Source of the DNA: Acinetobacter baumannii
Lineage (GTDB): Bacteria > Pseudomonadota > Gammaproteobacteria > Pseudomonadales > Moraxellaceae
DNA length: 64,000 nucleotides
NCBI RefSeq assembly: GCF_016508585.1
Contig: NZ_JADVOP010000020.1
Coordinates: 1 to 64,000, forward strand
Direction of reading: 5' to 3'
The notes below the pieces were generated by a model that was given only the letters and a program-made list of their open reading frames with translations, was not told the DNA's origin and searched no databases. Within the stretch, counting starts at the first letter, position 1. The number at the start of each line of letters is the position of its first letter. The position numbers and the translations under genes were made by a program. Shown piece by piece: positions 28,875 through 36,431 of the stretch.

Positions 28875-28914
28875 CACCCTAAAGTACCCACATACTTTAG
28901 CGGGATTTTTTTTT
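28875..28914 (+). terminator. terminator between the exporter operon and gltP
   Basis: CTAAAGTA and TACTTTAG form the main stem, extended by CC/GG with one bulge, followed by a run of nine T's. It is 177 bases after the exporter stop and 55 bases before gltP. It could be a late terminator of the exporter operon or an attenuator in the gltP leader. Confidence 0.75.
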
Positions 28915-28968
28915 CATTTTTTTGATAGAGTTTTCTTTTCGCCAAAATCTGAATTTTAAGGGCTCAGT

Positions 28969-30258
28969 ATGAAGAAAATGAGAATTAGCCTAGCTTGGCA
29001 AATTGTTATTGCGCTCTTCTTAGGTATCCTTGTTGGTGCATTCCTGCACAACTCTCCTGAACTTCGTAATGACATCGTTGCAAACTTTCTACAACCATTA
29101 GGTAAGATTTTCATTAATCTGATCAAAATGATTGTAATTCCACTTGTGCTTTCCATGCTGATTTTAGGGATTGCCAATGCAGGTGACAGTAAAAGTGTCG
29201 GTAAATTAGGCTTAAAAACCATTATTTACTTTGAGATTATTACGACCGTTGCCATCATTGTGGGCTTAGTTGCTGCGAATGTATTCCAGCCAGGCGCAGG
29301 CATTGATATGTCTACACTGACAACTTCTGATATTTCTCAATATAAAGAAACGACACAGGAAGTCAGTCATGAAGCTCATGGTTTAGTGAATACCGTTCTT
29401 TCACTTATTCCACCGAATATCTTTGCTGCAATGAGCGATGGGCATATGTTGCCAATCATCTTCTTTGCAGTGATTTTTGGTATTGGTCTCGGATCATTAT
29501 CAAAAGAAACCAAACAGCCTTTGATCGATGTATTAAAAGCTGTTTCTGAAACCATGTTTAAAGTAACGCATATGATCATGATGTTTGCACCATTTGGTGT
29601 TTTCGGCTTGATCGCTGCTACTGTCGCAAACTTTGGATTCAGTTCGTTACTGCCGCTTATTAAACTGGCAGTATTGGTTTATGCAGCAATTCTGTTCTTT
29701 ATCTTTATCGTGCTTGGTTTTGTGGCTAAATTCTGTGGTTTCAGTATCTGGACAATTATCAAAATCTTAAAAGATGAATTGATTCTTGCCTACTCAACCG
29801 CAAGCTCTGAAACCGTTTTACCACGTATGATGGAAAAAATGGAAGCTTATGGTGCGCCTAAATCAATCACCAGTTTCGTTGTACCGATTGGTTATTCATT
29901 TAACCTGGATGGCTCTACGCTTTACCAAAGTATCGCGGCAATTTTTATTGCTCAGCTTTATGGTATTGATTTAACCATCACCCAACAAATTGTTTTAGTG
30001 CTTACACTGATGATTACCTCTAAAGGGATCGCAGGTGTTCCAGGTGTGTCTTTTGTAGTTCTATTGGCAACTCTGGGCAGTGTGGGTATACCTCTAGAAG
30101 GTTTGGCATTTATTGCGGGTATCGACCGTATCTTAGATATGGCACGTACAGTATTAAATGTAATTGGTAACGCACTTGCTGTTCTTGTGATCAGTAAATG
30201 GGAAGGCAAATTCGATACCGAAAAACAAAAATCTTATAATTTTGATGCCACACATTAA
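28969..30258 (+). CDS. gltP: dicarboxylate/amino acid:cation symporter (GltP-type)
   Basis: Inner-membrane glutamate/aspartate or C4-dicarboxylate symporter, 429 residues, with the family helices and two re-entrant hairpins. Visible motifs are the serine-rich hairpin AYSTASSETVLPRMMEK (about 277-293), NLDGSTLYQSIAA in helix 7, and GIAGVPGVSFVVLL in the second hairpin. The arrangement AYGAPKS-ITSFVVPIGYSF is closest to the GltP/GltT branch, but aspartate/glutamate versus dicarboxylate use is not certain. It is monocistronic with terminators on both sides. Confidence 0.88.
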   Translation: MKKMRISLAWQIVIALFLGILVGAFLHNSPELRNDIVANFLQPLGKIFINLIKMIVIPLVLSMLILGIANAGDSKSVGKLGLKTIIYFEIITTVAIIVGLVAANVFQPGAGIDMSTLTTSDISQYKETTQEVSHEAHGLVNTVLSLIPPNIFAAMSDGHMLPIIFFAVIFGIGLGSLSKETKQPLIDVLKAVSETMFKVTHMIMMFAPFGVFGLIAATVANFGFSSLLPLIKLAVLVYAAILFFIFIVLGFVAKFCGFSIWTIIKILKDELILAYSTASSETVLPRMMEKMEAYGAPKSITSFVVPIGYSFNLDGSTLYQSIAAIFIAQLYGIDLTITQQIVLVLTLMITSKGIAGVPGVSFVVLLATLGSVGIPLEGLAFIAGIDRILDMARTVLNVIGNALAVLVISKWEGKFDTEKQKSYNFDATH

Positions 30259-30272
30259 TTTTTTAAGATCAG

Positions 30273-30298
30273 AAAAACCACCTTCGGGTGGTTTTTTT
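30273..30298 (+). terminator. terminator of gltP
   Basis: AAAAACCACC and GGTGGTTTTT form a stem with a TTCG tetraloop and a T tail, 15 bases after the stop. Confidence 0.93.
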
Positions 30299-30453
30299 AT
30301 ATTCTATTGTTATCACAATTTAAGCGGTAAATTTATTTACAAAATAAATGCATAGACTTGCCTCAACTGCAAATAAATAATTATTTTAATATTTCTATAA
30401 AATTCATAATCTTAGCTTATGGCAGTTCATTAAGCTTTTCTTTCTTAAAACGT

Positions 30454-30481
30454 TTTAAGTTCCAATTCAGGTTATTTTAAG
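30454..30481 (+). promoter_or_regulatory. PmrA-box-like triple repeat
   Basis: Half-sites TTTAAG at 30454, ATTCAG at 30465 and TTTAAG at 30476 repeat exactly every 11 bases (six-base half-site plus five). The published PmrA box is a pair of (T/C)TTAAG-like half-sites with five bases between. The outer copies match fully and the middle copy has two mismatches. It lies about 100 bases upstream of the NaxD-like gene, whose A. baumannii counterpart is reported to depend on PmrB. The exact -10 element was not resolved. Confidence 0.5.
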
Positions 30482-30578
30482 TCATTTTTTTAATAGTAGC
30501 AGTCCAATATGTCCAAGGACATGGGGAATATGATTTTGTTTGATTTTCAATCACTAGAACCAATTGGAAGTACTGCAC

Positions 30579-31388
30579 ATGAAAATGATTTGTTATTGTG
30601 CTGATGATTTTGCATTGAATGATGAAATCAGTCATGCCGTATGTGTACTTCTGAGAAAAAATGCCCTACAAGCAACATCATGTATGACGCAATCACCAAT
30701 TTGGCATACACAAGCAAATAAATTACGGACCCTGAAAGCTGAGATAAATCATCCAATAGAAATTGGCCTACATCTTAACTTTACCCATCATTTTGACCAT
30801 AGCAACTTCCTTTATTATCCACTTAATCAACTCATGCTAAGGGCATGGTCAAGAACTTTAAATAAAGAAAAAATAAGAGCAAGTATTACTCAACAATGGG
30901 AACTTTTTGTAGAAGCGATTGGGACTCAGCCAAATTTTGTAGATGGACACCAACATGTCCACCAATTTCCTGTAATTCGTGAAGTTTTAATGGACATATT
31001 AAAAGAAAATAACTTTAACGGATGGATCCGCAATCTAGATCACACAATCTCTGTTCAAGAATATCAATGGAAAAGCAAAATACTGGAATATCTCGGCGCT
31101 AAAAAAACACTAAAACTAAGTCAAAAAAATCATTTCAAAACCAATGCTTATTTTGCTGGAATTTATGATTTTAAGAATGAAAATTATGCTGTACTGAATT
31201 ATGAATGGCTAAAATCCGCACAAAATGGATTATTGATCATGTGCCACCCAGCTTCTGCTCAACCCAAAAAATTTGATGAAATTCAAGATGCTCGTATTTA
31301 TGAGTACCAATATCTCAACTCCGAACAATTTTTCCGGGATTGTAAAACTTTCAATATTGAATTCCAACCAATAGGCCAAATGCTATGA
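30579..31388 (+). CDS. naxD: ChbG/YdjC family deacetylase, NaxD-like
   Basis: Metal-dependent polysaccharide-deacetylase-like enzyme. The ATG at 30579, with GGAAG eight bases upstream, gives 269 residues; an in-frame TTG at 30564 is less likely. Metal ligands of the family are visible in CADDFALN (residues about 5-12) and VDGHQHVHQFP. In Francisella and A. baumannii NaxD deacetylates undecaprenyl-linked N-acetylgalactosamine before the sugar is put on lipid A, contributing to polymyxin resistance. The overlap by four bases with a GT2 gene, and GtrA and GT39 genes after it, support this role over chitooligosaccharide deacetylation. Confidence 0.78.
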   Translation: MKMICYCADDFALNDEISHAVCVLLRKNALQATSCMTQSPIWHTQANKLRTLKAEINHPIEIGLHLNFTHHFDHSNFLYYPLNQLMLRAWSRTLNKEKIRASITQQWELFVEAIGTQPNFVDGHQHVHQFPVIREVLMDILKENNFNGWIRNLDHTISVQEYQWKSKILEYLGAKKTLKLSQKNHFKTNAYFAGIYDFKNENYAVLNYEWLKSAQNGLLIMCHPASAQPKKFDEIQDARIYEYQYLNSEQFFRDCKTFNIEFQPIGQML

Positions 31389-32362
31389 GTAGATTAGAAC
31401 CGTTTATTTCATGTGTTGTGCCTGCATATAATGAGGCAGAAAATTTAAAAACATTTATTCCAGCGCTTGCAGCAACACTGGAACAACAAAAAGTTTCCTT
31501 TGAAATCATCGTGATTGATGATGGCAGCAAAGATAATACCATGACTGTGCTTGAAAGCATGTTGGATCGGTATCCACTTAAAATTTTAGAACTGTCACGA
31601 AATTTTGGTAAAGAAGCTGCTTTAAGTGCAGGCTTAGATCACACAACAGGGAATCTAACCTTAATGATCGATGCCGATTTCCAGCATCCTCTTGATGCTA
31701 TTCCTACTATGATCAATCTTTGGAAAAATGGTTATGACATGGTTTATGGAATTCGTAATAGAAATACTGAGTCGGGGTTAAAACGTTTATTTACATATGT
31801 TTATTATAGAATTCTCAATTTAAGTTCAGAAGTCGTTATTCCTGAAAATGCAGGCGATTTCCGCTTATTGGATGAAAAAGTCGTAGAAGCAATCAAAACA
31901 CTTCCCGAGAAAAACCGTTATATGAAAGGTTTATATGCATGGGTCGGTTTTAAATCAATTGGTATTCACTTCTCTGAGTTAGAACGAAAAAATGGTCAAT
32001 CAAGCTTTAACTTCAAGGCTTTATTTAACCTTGCTCTTTCAGGGCTTACAGGATTTTCCAATCTTCCATTGAGAGCATGTATCGCATTTGGTGCTTTGTT
32101 GGCACTTTGTTCGGTTTCCTACGGCGTCTATATTATTTTTGAGACTTTAGCCGAAGGTATAAAAGTACCAGGTTGGGCAACATTAATTGTTGAAATCAGC
32201 TTATTGGGCGGTATTCAATTATTATTTATTGGAATACTGGGTGAATATATCAGCCGAATTTATACGGAAACAAAAGATCGCCCACGTTATATTGTTTCGA
32301 ATAAATACTCCAATACAAAGTCCATTCATTACACCCCTTCAAATAAAAATAAAATCTTTTAA
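31385..32362 (+). CDS. GT2 family polyprenyl-phosphate glycosyltransferase (FlmF2/GtrB/ArnC-like)
   Basis: Membrane-anchored glycosyltransferase that loads a sugar on undecaprenyl phosphate. The 325-residue protein has an N-terminal GT-A domain with VVPAYNEAENL, VIDDGSKDNT and the DADFQHP metal motif (about residue 98), the SSFNFKALFNLAL amphipathic segment, and two C-terminal membrane helices (about 235-258 and 270-292). The likely donor in this context is UDP-GalNAc, giving the substrate for the NaxD-like deacetylase. The donor is inferred from context only. Confidence 0.85.
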   Translation: MSRLEPFISCVVPAYNEAENLKTFIPALAATLEQQKVSFEIIVIDDGSKDNTMTVLESMLDRYPLKILELSRNFGKEAALSAGLDHTTGNLTLMIDADFQHPLDAIPTMINLWKNGYDMVYGIRNRNTESGLKRLFTYVYYRILNLSSEVVIPENAGDFRLLDEKVVEAIKTLPEKNRYMKGLYAWVGFKSIGIHFSELERKNGQSSFNFKALFNLALSGLTGFSNLPLRACIAFGALLALCSVSYGVYIIFETLAEGIKVPGWATLIVEISLLGGIQLLFIGILGEYISRIYTETKDRPRYIVSNKYSNTKSIHYTPSNKNKIF

Positions 32363-32364
32363 AC

Positions 32365-32760
32365 ATGTTTAATTCAAATATGTATGCCTTTTCAAAGTTT
32401 TGTATCGTTGGTGGTGCTGCAGCATTTACACATTATTTGATATTCATGCTGCTTGTACACCTCACTTCGATAACACTTGCATTAGACAATTTAATGGCGT
32501 TCAGCATTGCATTTTGGGTGAGTTACTTTGGGCACCGTATTTTTACTTTCAATGCCCACAAAACTCGACATAGGCATGTATTACCCAAATTTCTACTTGT
32601 TGCTTGTTTAGGTTTTATTTTTAACGAAGCATTCCTACTCACGACCCAGTATTTTTTCCCTGCTGAGAATTTATCAGCTCTTATCATTTTGACTATTGTA
32701 ATGACAGCAATTTTTACATTCTTTTTAAGTAAGTTTTTTGCTTTTAAATTTTCAGGATAA
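32365..32760 (+). CDS. GtrA family membrane protein
   Basis: A 131-residue protein with four membrane helices of the GtrA family, proposed to translocate undecaprenyl-linked sugars across the inner membrane. Typical motifs are CIVGGAAAFTHYLIF in helix 1, FWVSYFGHRIFTF after helix 2 and FLSKFFAFKF at the end. It begins 2 bases after the GT2 stop and precedes the GT39 gene by 5 bases. In this cassette it is the candidate flippase for the amino-sugar lipid. Confidence 0.87.
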   Translation: MFNSNMYAFSKFCIVGGAAAFTHYLIFMLLVHLTSITLALDNLMAFSIAFWVSYFGHRIFTFNAHKTRHRHVLPKFLLVACLGFIFNEAFLLTTQYFFPAENLSALIILTIVMTAIFTFFLSKFFAFKFSG

Positions 32761-32765
32761 GCTCC

Positions 32766-34409
32766 ATGAAACCTATTTTTCGCTCATCTAAAACTTTGCT
32801 GATTGGCTTATCACTTTGGTTATTTATCTCAGCTTTTATTCGCCCAATGTCTGTGCCAGATGAAGGACGTTATGGGGATATTAGCCGCTGGATGTATGTA
32901 AGTGGTGATTGGACAGTACCACGGTTAAATGGTATTCCATTTATGCATAAACCCCCTTTACTACACTGGTTAACTGCAAGTTTAATGGAAATATTTGGTT
33001 CACATGTATGGGTTGCTCGTGTAGTTCCTGCATTTGCAGGCATTCTCATGTTGGTCAGTTTGTTTGTTTTTACTAAGAAACATATAAATGAAAGAATTGC
33101 CCAGATTTCGACTGCTATTTTAGCAACCGGGTTATTATTTTATGGCTGTGCTGAATACATTAATCATGACATATTAGTCGCATCTTGGATTAGTTTAACC
33201 GTATTCTGTTTTGCAGATTTCATTCTCAGTGGTAAAAGAAATATTTTATTCCTAGGTTATTTTGCATGTGCATGTGCCTTTTTAAGTAAAGGATTGATTG
33301 GGGTTCTGATTCCTGGAATGGTTATTCTTCCTTGGATGATTTACATAGGACAATGGAAAAAAATTCCATCAGTTTTAAATCCGTTTGGTCTCTTGTTATT
33401 TATGCTAATTGCTTTACCTTGGGTATTCATAGTTCAACAACATTATCCAAACTTTTTACACTATTTTTTTATTGAGCAACAATTTAGTCGGTTTAACTCT
33501 GGCGAATTTAATAATAAACAAGGTTGGTACTTTTACGTTGCCATACTTTTTGTAAATTTTTTACCCATCATACTCGCGAATGGCTTCAAATTTTCGAGCA
33601 ACGCCATTCGTGCACAAACAACCCACCCTATTTTTAGTTTACTCATCTGGTGGGGGTTGTCTGTTTTATTGTTCTTTTCTATTCCGCCATCGAAACTTGC
33701 AGGTTATATTTTACCCTCAATTGCACCATTTACGATGATTTTCGCACTTATGACAAATCGAATCATTGAAGAAAATCAATTGAGCAAGTTCCAAGTTTAT
33801 GCACTTCCAACCTTACTGTTGGTATTGGCAAGTGGCTTAGTCGTTGCCCCGTTTACCATGCATCGAGATATTGGCTTTTACGCGGCCGAGAAAAATCAAA
33901 TTTTCGCAGTTGCAGGAATTGTGATGATTCTCTGTATGATCTTAATTCTATTATTTAAAAAGCATAAAATTGATTTTTTTACTTTTATCGTTGCGTGTAT
34001 GATGGTGCTATGCAGTATGGCAAGTAGCAGCGTACAGTTCTTTGATATTCGATCCAACTCAAATCAGGTTAGTTTTGTTCAAGATATTCCAAAGGATATT
34101 CCTATCGTTTTTTATGATAATTATTTCTATGATGTTCCCTTCTTATTGAATCTTAAGAATCCTGTTTATGTTGTAAAAGATTGGGCAAGTGTAAATACGG
34201 ATAGCTCATCGCTTGAACTTAAAGATGGTCTACTTTTTGAAGCCAATAAAGCTCAGTATCTGTGGGAATTTTCACAATTTAACCAAGCAATAAAATCTAA
34301 GCAAAAATTGGTCGTTTTTGCAAAATCCGGAGATTTAAAATTAGATCTTCTTCAAAATCAATATCATGTTCTACACAGCCGTAACTTTGATATTTTTATC
34401 ATAAATTAA
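32766..34409 (+). CDS. ArnT/FlmK-like glycosyltransferase (GT39 family)
   Basis: Integral inner-membrane enzyme that transfers a sugar from undecaprenyl phosphate to lipid A at the periplasmic face. The 547 residues show about 11-13 helices; the periplasmic N-terminal loop has the catalytic DEGRYGDISRWM motif near residue 29, followed by HKPPLLHWLTA. A soluble C-terminal part follows. With the deacetylase, GT2 and GtrA genes just upstream it fits the FlmK-type transfer of galactosamine, although ArnT-type transfer of aminoarabinose cannot be excluded; no arnA/arnB genes are present here. Confidence 0.83.
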   Translation: MKPIFRSSKTLLIGLSLWLFISAFIRPMSVPDEGRYGDISRWMYVSGDWTVPRLNGIPFMHKPPLLHWLTASLMEIFGSHVWVARVVPAFAGILMLVSLFVFTKKHINERIAQISTAILATGLLFYGCAEYINHDILVASWISLTVFCFADFILSGKRNILFLGYFACACAFLSKGLIGVLIPGMVILPWMIYIGQWKKIPSVLNPFGLLLFMLIALPWVFIVQQHYPNFLHYFFIEQQFSRFNSGEFNNKQGWYFYVAILFVNFLPIILANGFKFSSNAIRAQTTHPIFSLLIWWGLSVLLFFSIPPSKLAGYILPSIAPFTMIFALMTNRIIEENQLSKFQVYALPTLLLVLASGLVVAPFTMHRDIGFYAAEKNQIFAVAGIVMILCMILILLFKKHKIDFFTFIVACMMVLCSMASSSVQFFDIRSNSNQVSFVQDIPKDIPIVFYDNYFYDVPFLLNLKNPVYVVKDWASVNTDSSSLELKDGLLFEANKAQYLWEFSQFNQAIKSKQKLVVFAKSGDLKLDLLQNQYHVLHSRNFDIFIIN

Positions 34410-34429
34410 TTGCGATTTTCTATAATCAA

Positions 34430-34837
34430 TTAACACACATAAGGAAACGATCTTGATGGATTGTTTCCTTTGGGCAATGTTATTTTAATTTTAGAGTCAG
34501 AACCAATCTTAATAAATTCTTGGGTGATATAACCATCTTTGGCAACACATAAATACCAGTCATAGAACTGCACACCATGAATCATTAGGCTCTCAACTTT
34601 CCATTGCGCTTGCTTTTCGAAGTTTACTGCTCCGAATTGATTACTAAACTTTTCATCAAATTGATCCTCTATTTTTGCAGGATGTACAGTGGTCACTAAG
34701 ACCACTTTTGCATCAGCAATAGCGAGTCCCTGTTCATTGACAACATTCACAGTCAGTTGGGTTTTTTGAGTTTTATATACCGGATAACACGCGCCAAGTG
34801 AAATCACTATGGGAATTAACAATATAAATCTAGACAT
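34430..34837 (-). CDS. hypothetical lipoprotein, 135 residues
   Basis: Signal sequence with lipobox LGAC (Cys17), so the mature protein should be lipid-anchored. The mature part begins YPVYKTQKTQLTVNVVNEQG and looks like a small beta-sandwich related to carboxypeptidase-regulatory-like/Ig-like domains (LTVNVVNEQGLAIADAKV). The C-terminus ends in a Cys. It lies 4 bases after the 34842-35354 gene on the same strand, so they form an operon. Function is unknown. Confidence 0.75.
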   Translation of the reverse strand: MSRFILLIPIVISLGACYPVYKTQKTQLTVNVVNEQGLAIADAKVVLVTTVHPAKIEDQFDEKFSNQFGAVNFEKQAQWKVESLMIHGVQFYDWYLCVAKDGYITQEFIKIGSDSKIKITLPKGNNPSRSFPYVC

Positions 34838-34841
34838 TCAT

Positions 34842-35354
34842 TTACCTTGTATAACCACAGCTTAATTTTGAGTTCCCCTGTGGTGTTTCATCTAAAGTAT
34901 TTTCAATATTCCAATCATCTCCCACAACCTTGCGTAAATGATAGAGTACTGTGGTTGGTTCCCCCCGAAACACAAAATAATAACCTTTGGACTGAGTATT
35001 GGCCAATTGATGTTTTTGTACTGCAATTTTAATCAGCCGTACGCCAAAAACATCACTATCTACGGCTAAATCATCTTGTTCTAGATATGCTGTTCTATGA
35101 TATTGGTGACCTTGTATTCCCGAATATGTATTCCCTCCAATCGTCATGATTTGTTTTGATTTGTTGAGTTTGATCTGCCTTGACCCTTTTGCGTTAAAAT
35201 CACGCAATAATATTGCAATTTTGCTTTCTGGCTTTTGAAAAAGTTGATCACAATTTAGTGCTTTAATATCGATTAATGATGCAATCTGAAAGTCTTTAGC
35301 ATGAGTAATTTGAGTCCCCAAACATACAGAAATAGCAAAAAATATTCTTATCAC
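34842..35354 (-). CDS. hypothetical exported protein, 170 residues
   Basis: An N-terminal signal peptide (about residues 1-19, cleavage near THA-KDFQ) precedes a 150-residue mature part with two cysteines (ALNCDQLF and KLSCGYTR) that may form a disulfide, and a beta-rich middle (TIGGNTYSG, GYYFVFRGEPTTVLYHL). I do not recognise a family. It is the first gene of a two-gene leftward unit with the lipoprotein at 34430-34837. Confidence 0.72.
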   Translation of the reverse strand: MIRIFFAISVCLGTQITHAKDFQIASLIDIKALNCDQLFQKPESKIAILLRDFNAKGSRQIKLNKSKQIMTIGGNTYSGIQGHQYHRTAYLEQDDLAVDSDVFGVRLIKIAVQKHQLANTQSKGYYFVFRGEPTTVLYHLRKVVGDDWNIENTLDETPQGNSKLSCGYTR

Positions 35355-35549
35355 ATTGAAATCCTATTTTATTTCCTCTCATTATTTTGTCAGCAAGTCA
35401 ATCTTGTCTGATATTTAAAATAATATGCTGATTCACCGTATAGCTTTAAATGATTTTTGAAATAAGATTGGCTTTATAAATCATCATATTCTTTAAAAGT
35501 CGCATATACTTTACCATCTTTATATCTATTATAAATGGATTTTCTATAG

Positions 35550-35577
35550 GCAAAAACCACAATATAGTGGCTTTTGC
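35550..35577 (-). terminator. hairpin after the 41-residue protein gene
   Basis: GCAAAAGCCAC and GTGGTTTTTGC (leftward strand) form an eleven-base stem with one G-U pair and a six-base loop. It begins 26 bases after the stop of the short gene and has T's on the 3' side. Confidence 0.65.
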
Positions 35578-35602
35578 AATCGGATGAAATAAACCCTGTT
35601 GT

Positions 35603-35728
35603 TTAAGCAATAAAATAGGCGCTCAAAATAATCAGTATTTGCAGAATTAAAACTGCACTAAACCATTTCCATCCTTTTTGACGAAGGATAACCTTTTCTG
35701 CTGTTGAGTAGTTCACTGTTCTTATCAT
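35603..35728 (-). CDS. 41-residue single-span membrane protein
   Basis: ATG at 35728, TAA at 35603-35605. The start is supported by GAGGTGA seven to twelve bases upstream. The product has a polar, basic N-terminal part (MIRTVNYSTAEKV, then LRQKGWKW) and one C-terminal hydrophobic helix (SAVLILQILIILSAYF). A terminator-like hairpin follows. No known family was recognised. The pattern fits a type of microprotein that docks in the inner membrane; the role is unknown. Confidence 0.65.
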   Translation of the reverse strand: MIRTVNYSTAEKVILRQKGWKWFSAVLILQILIILSAYFIA

Positions 35729-35932
35729 TTTGTCACCTCATTGTTGCTACACGATGGCACAGCTTTGGGATAAAACATGGTCTTTTAATAGACAATTTAT
35801 AACAAGCAAGAAATAAACCAACCCTAGAAATGTAACAATTTCCCAATTCAAACATTTATATTAATTCGATACCTTCTGATAGAACTTTCTATGTTAGTGT
35901 AGAAATCAGTCAAACATCTTTGTGTGTTGAAT

Positions 35933-36252
35933 CTATTCAATAGGAGTAAAACAATAGCCATCCGATTCGGAAAAAAGCTGATCTTTTTGCTCTGTGAATT
36001 CAACTTGAAGATAATGATCATCTCCATATCCAGTCGCAGGCTTTAAACGTTGATCACAATCAAAGTCTGGTGAATCATGGCTGTGTCTAAATCGCACTGA
36101 ACTTTATGTTCAATACTGAAAATAATGCTTTGGGTATTTACAATAACTTTAATGAACTTTTCCCAGCATTGACCTTTTAGGTCATAACGCTGACTCAATA
36201 AATTAAAAGCAAAACTTGAAGGATTTAAATATTGAATATGTATTTAATCCAT
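35933..36252 (-). pseudogene. decayed gene, unknown exported or peripheral protein
   Basis: Reading leftward from 36252 there is ATG-GAT followed at once by a TAA, then an open stretch of about 55 codons (IHIQYLNPSSFAF ... IEHKVQCDLDTA). Near position 36090 the coding sense moves to another frame (HDSPDFDCDQRLKPATGYG, then DDHYLQVEF and SDGYCFTPIE) and ends at TAG 35933-35935. Both parts read like real protein and join smoothly, so this looks like one gene broken by a frameshift and a stop. A hydrophobic remnant lies upstream of 36252. No family was recognised. Confidence 0.6.
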
Positions 36253-36370
36253 TATGCCTACCCCAAAACTTTTAATAATGCTGCTAGCGATTGCTAAACT
36301 TATCCAAAATAATTCCTGCTACATCTAATCATCTTTTTTTTCATTTTTAGTACGTATTCAACATTTTCAA

Positions 36371-36420
36371 CCATCATAAATTAAAAAAGCCCCTTAAGGG
36401 GCTTTTTTAATTTATGATGG
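36371..36420. terminator. 50-base perfect palindrome, purL terminator
   Basis: The two 25-base halves are exact reverse complements with no loop base. The core GCCCCTTAAGGGGC is flanked by A6/T6 runs and then AATTTATGATGG. It begins 11 bases after the purL stop on the leftward strand and can act in both directions. The length of the perfect symmetry is unusual for a terminator. Confidence 0.88.
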
Positions 36421-36431
36421 TCTAGCTCTAA

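Larger units (their letters stand above)
30259..30578. other. 320-base region upstream of the lipid A cassette
   Basis: Begins with the gltP terminator and includes the PmrA-box-like repeat at 30454-30481. The rest is AT-rich sequence without a gene. This must be the promoter region of the cassette. Confidence 0.6.
35355..36431. other. 1077-base low-coding region upstream of purL's end
   Basis: Contains a terminator (35550-35577), a 41-residue membrane-protein gene (35603-35728), a decayed gene (35933-36252) and a 50-base perfect palindrome (36371-36420). The rest, 35355-35549 and 35730-35930, is AT-rich with no recognised content. Confidence 0.55.
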
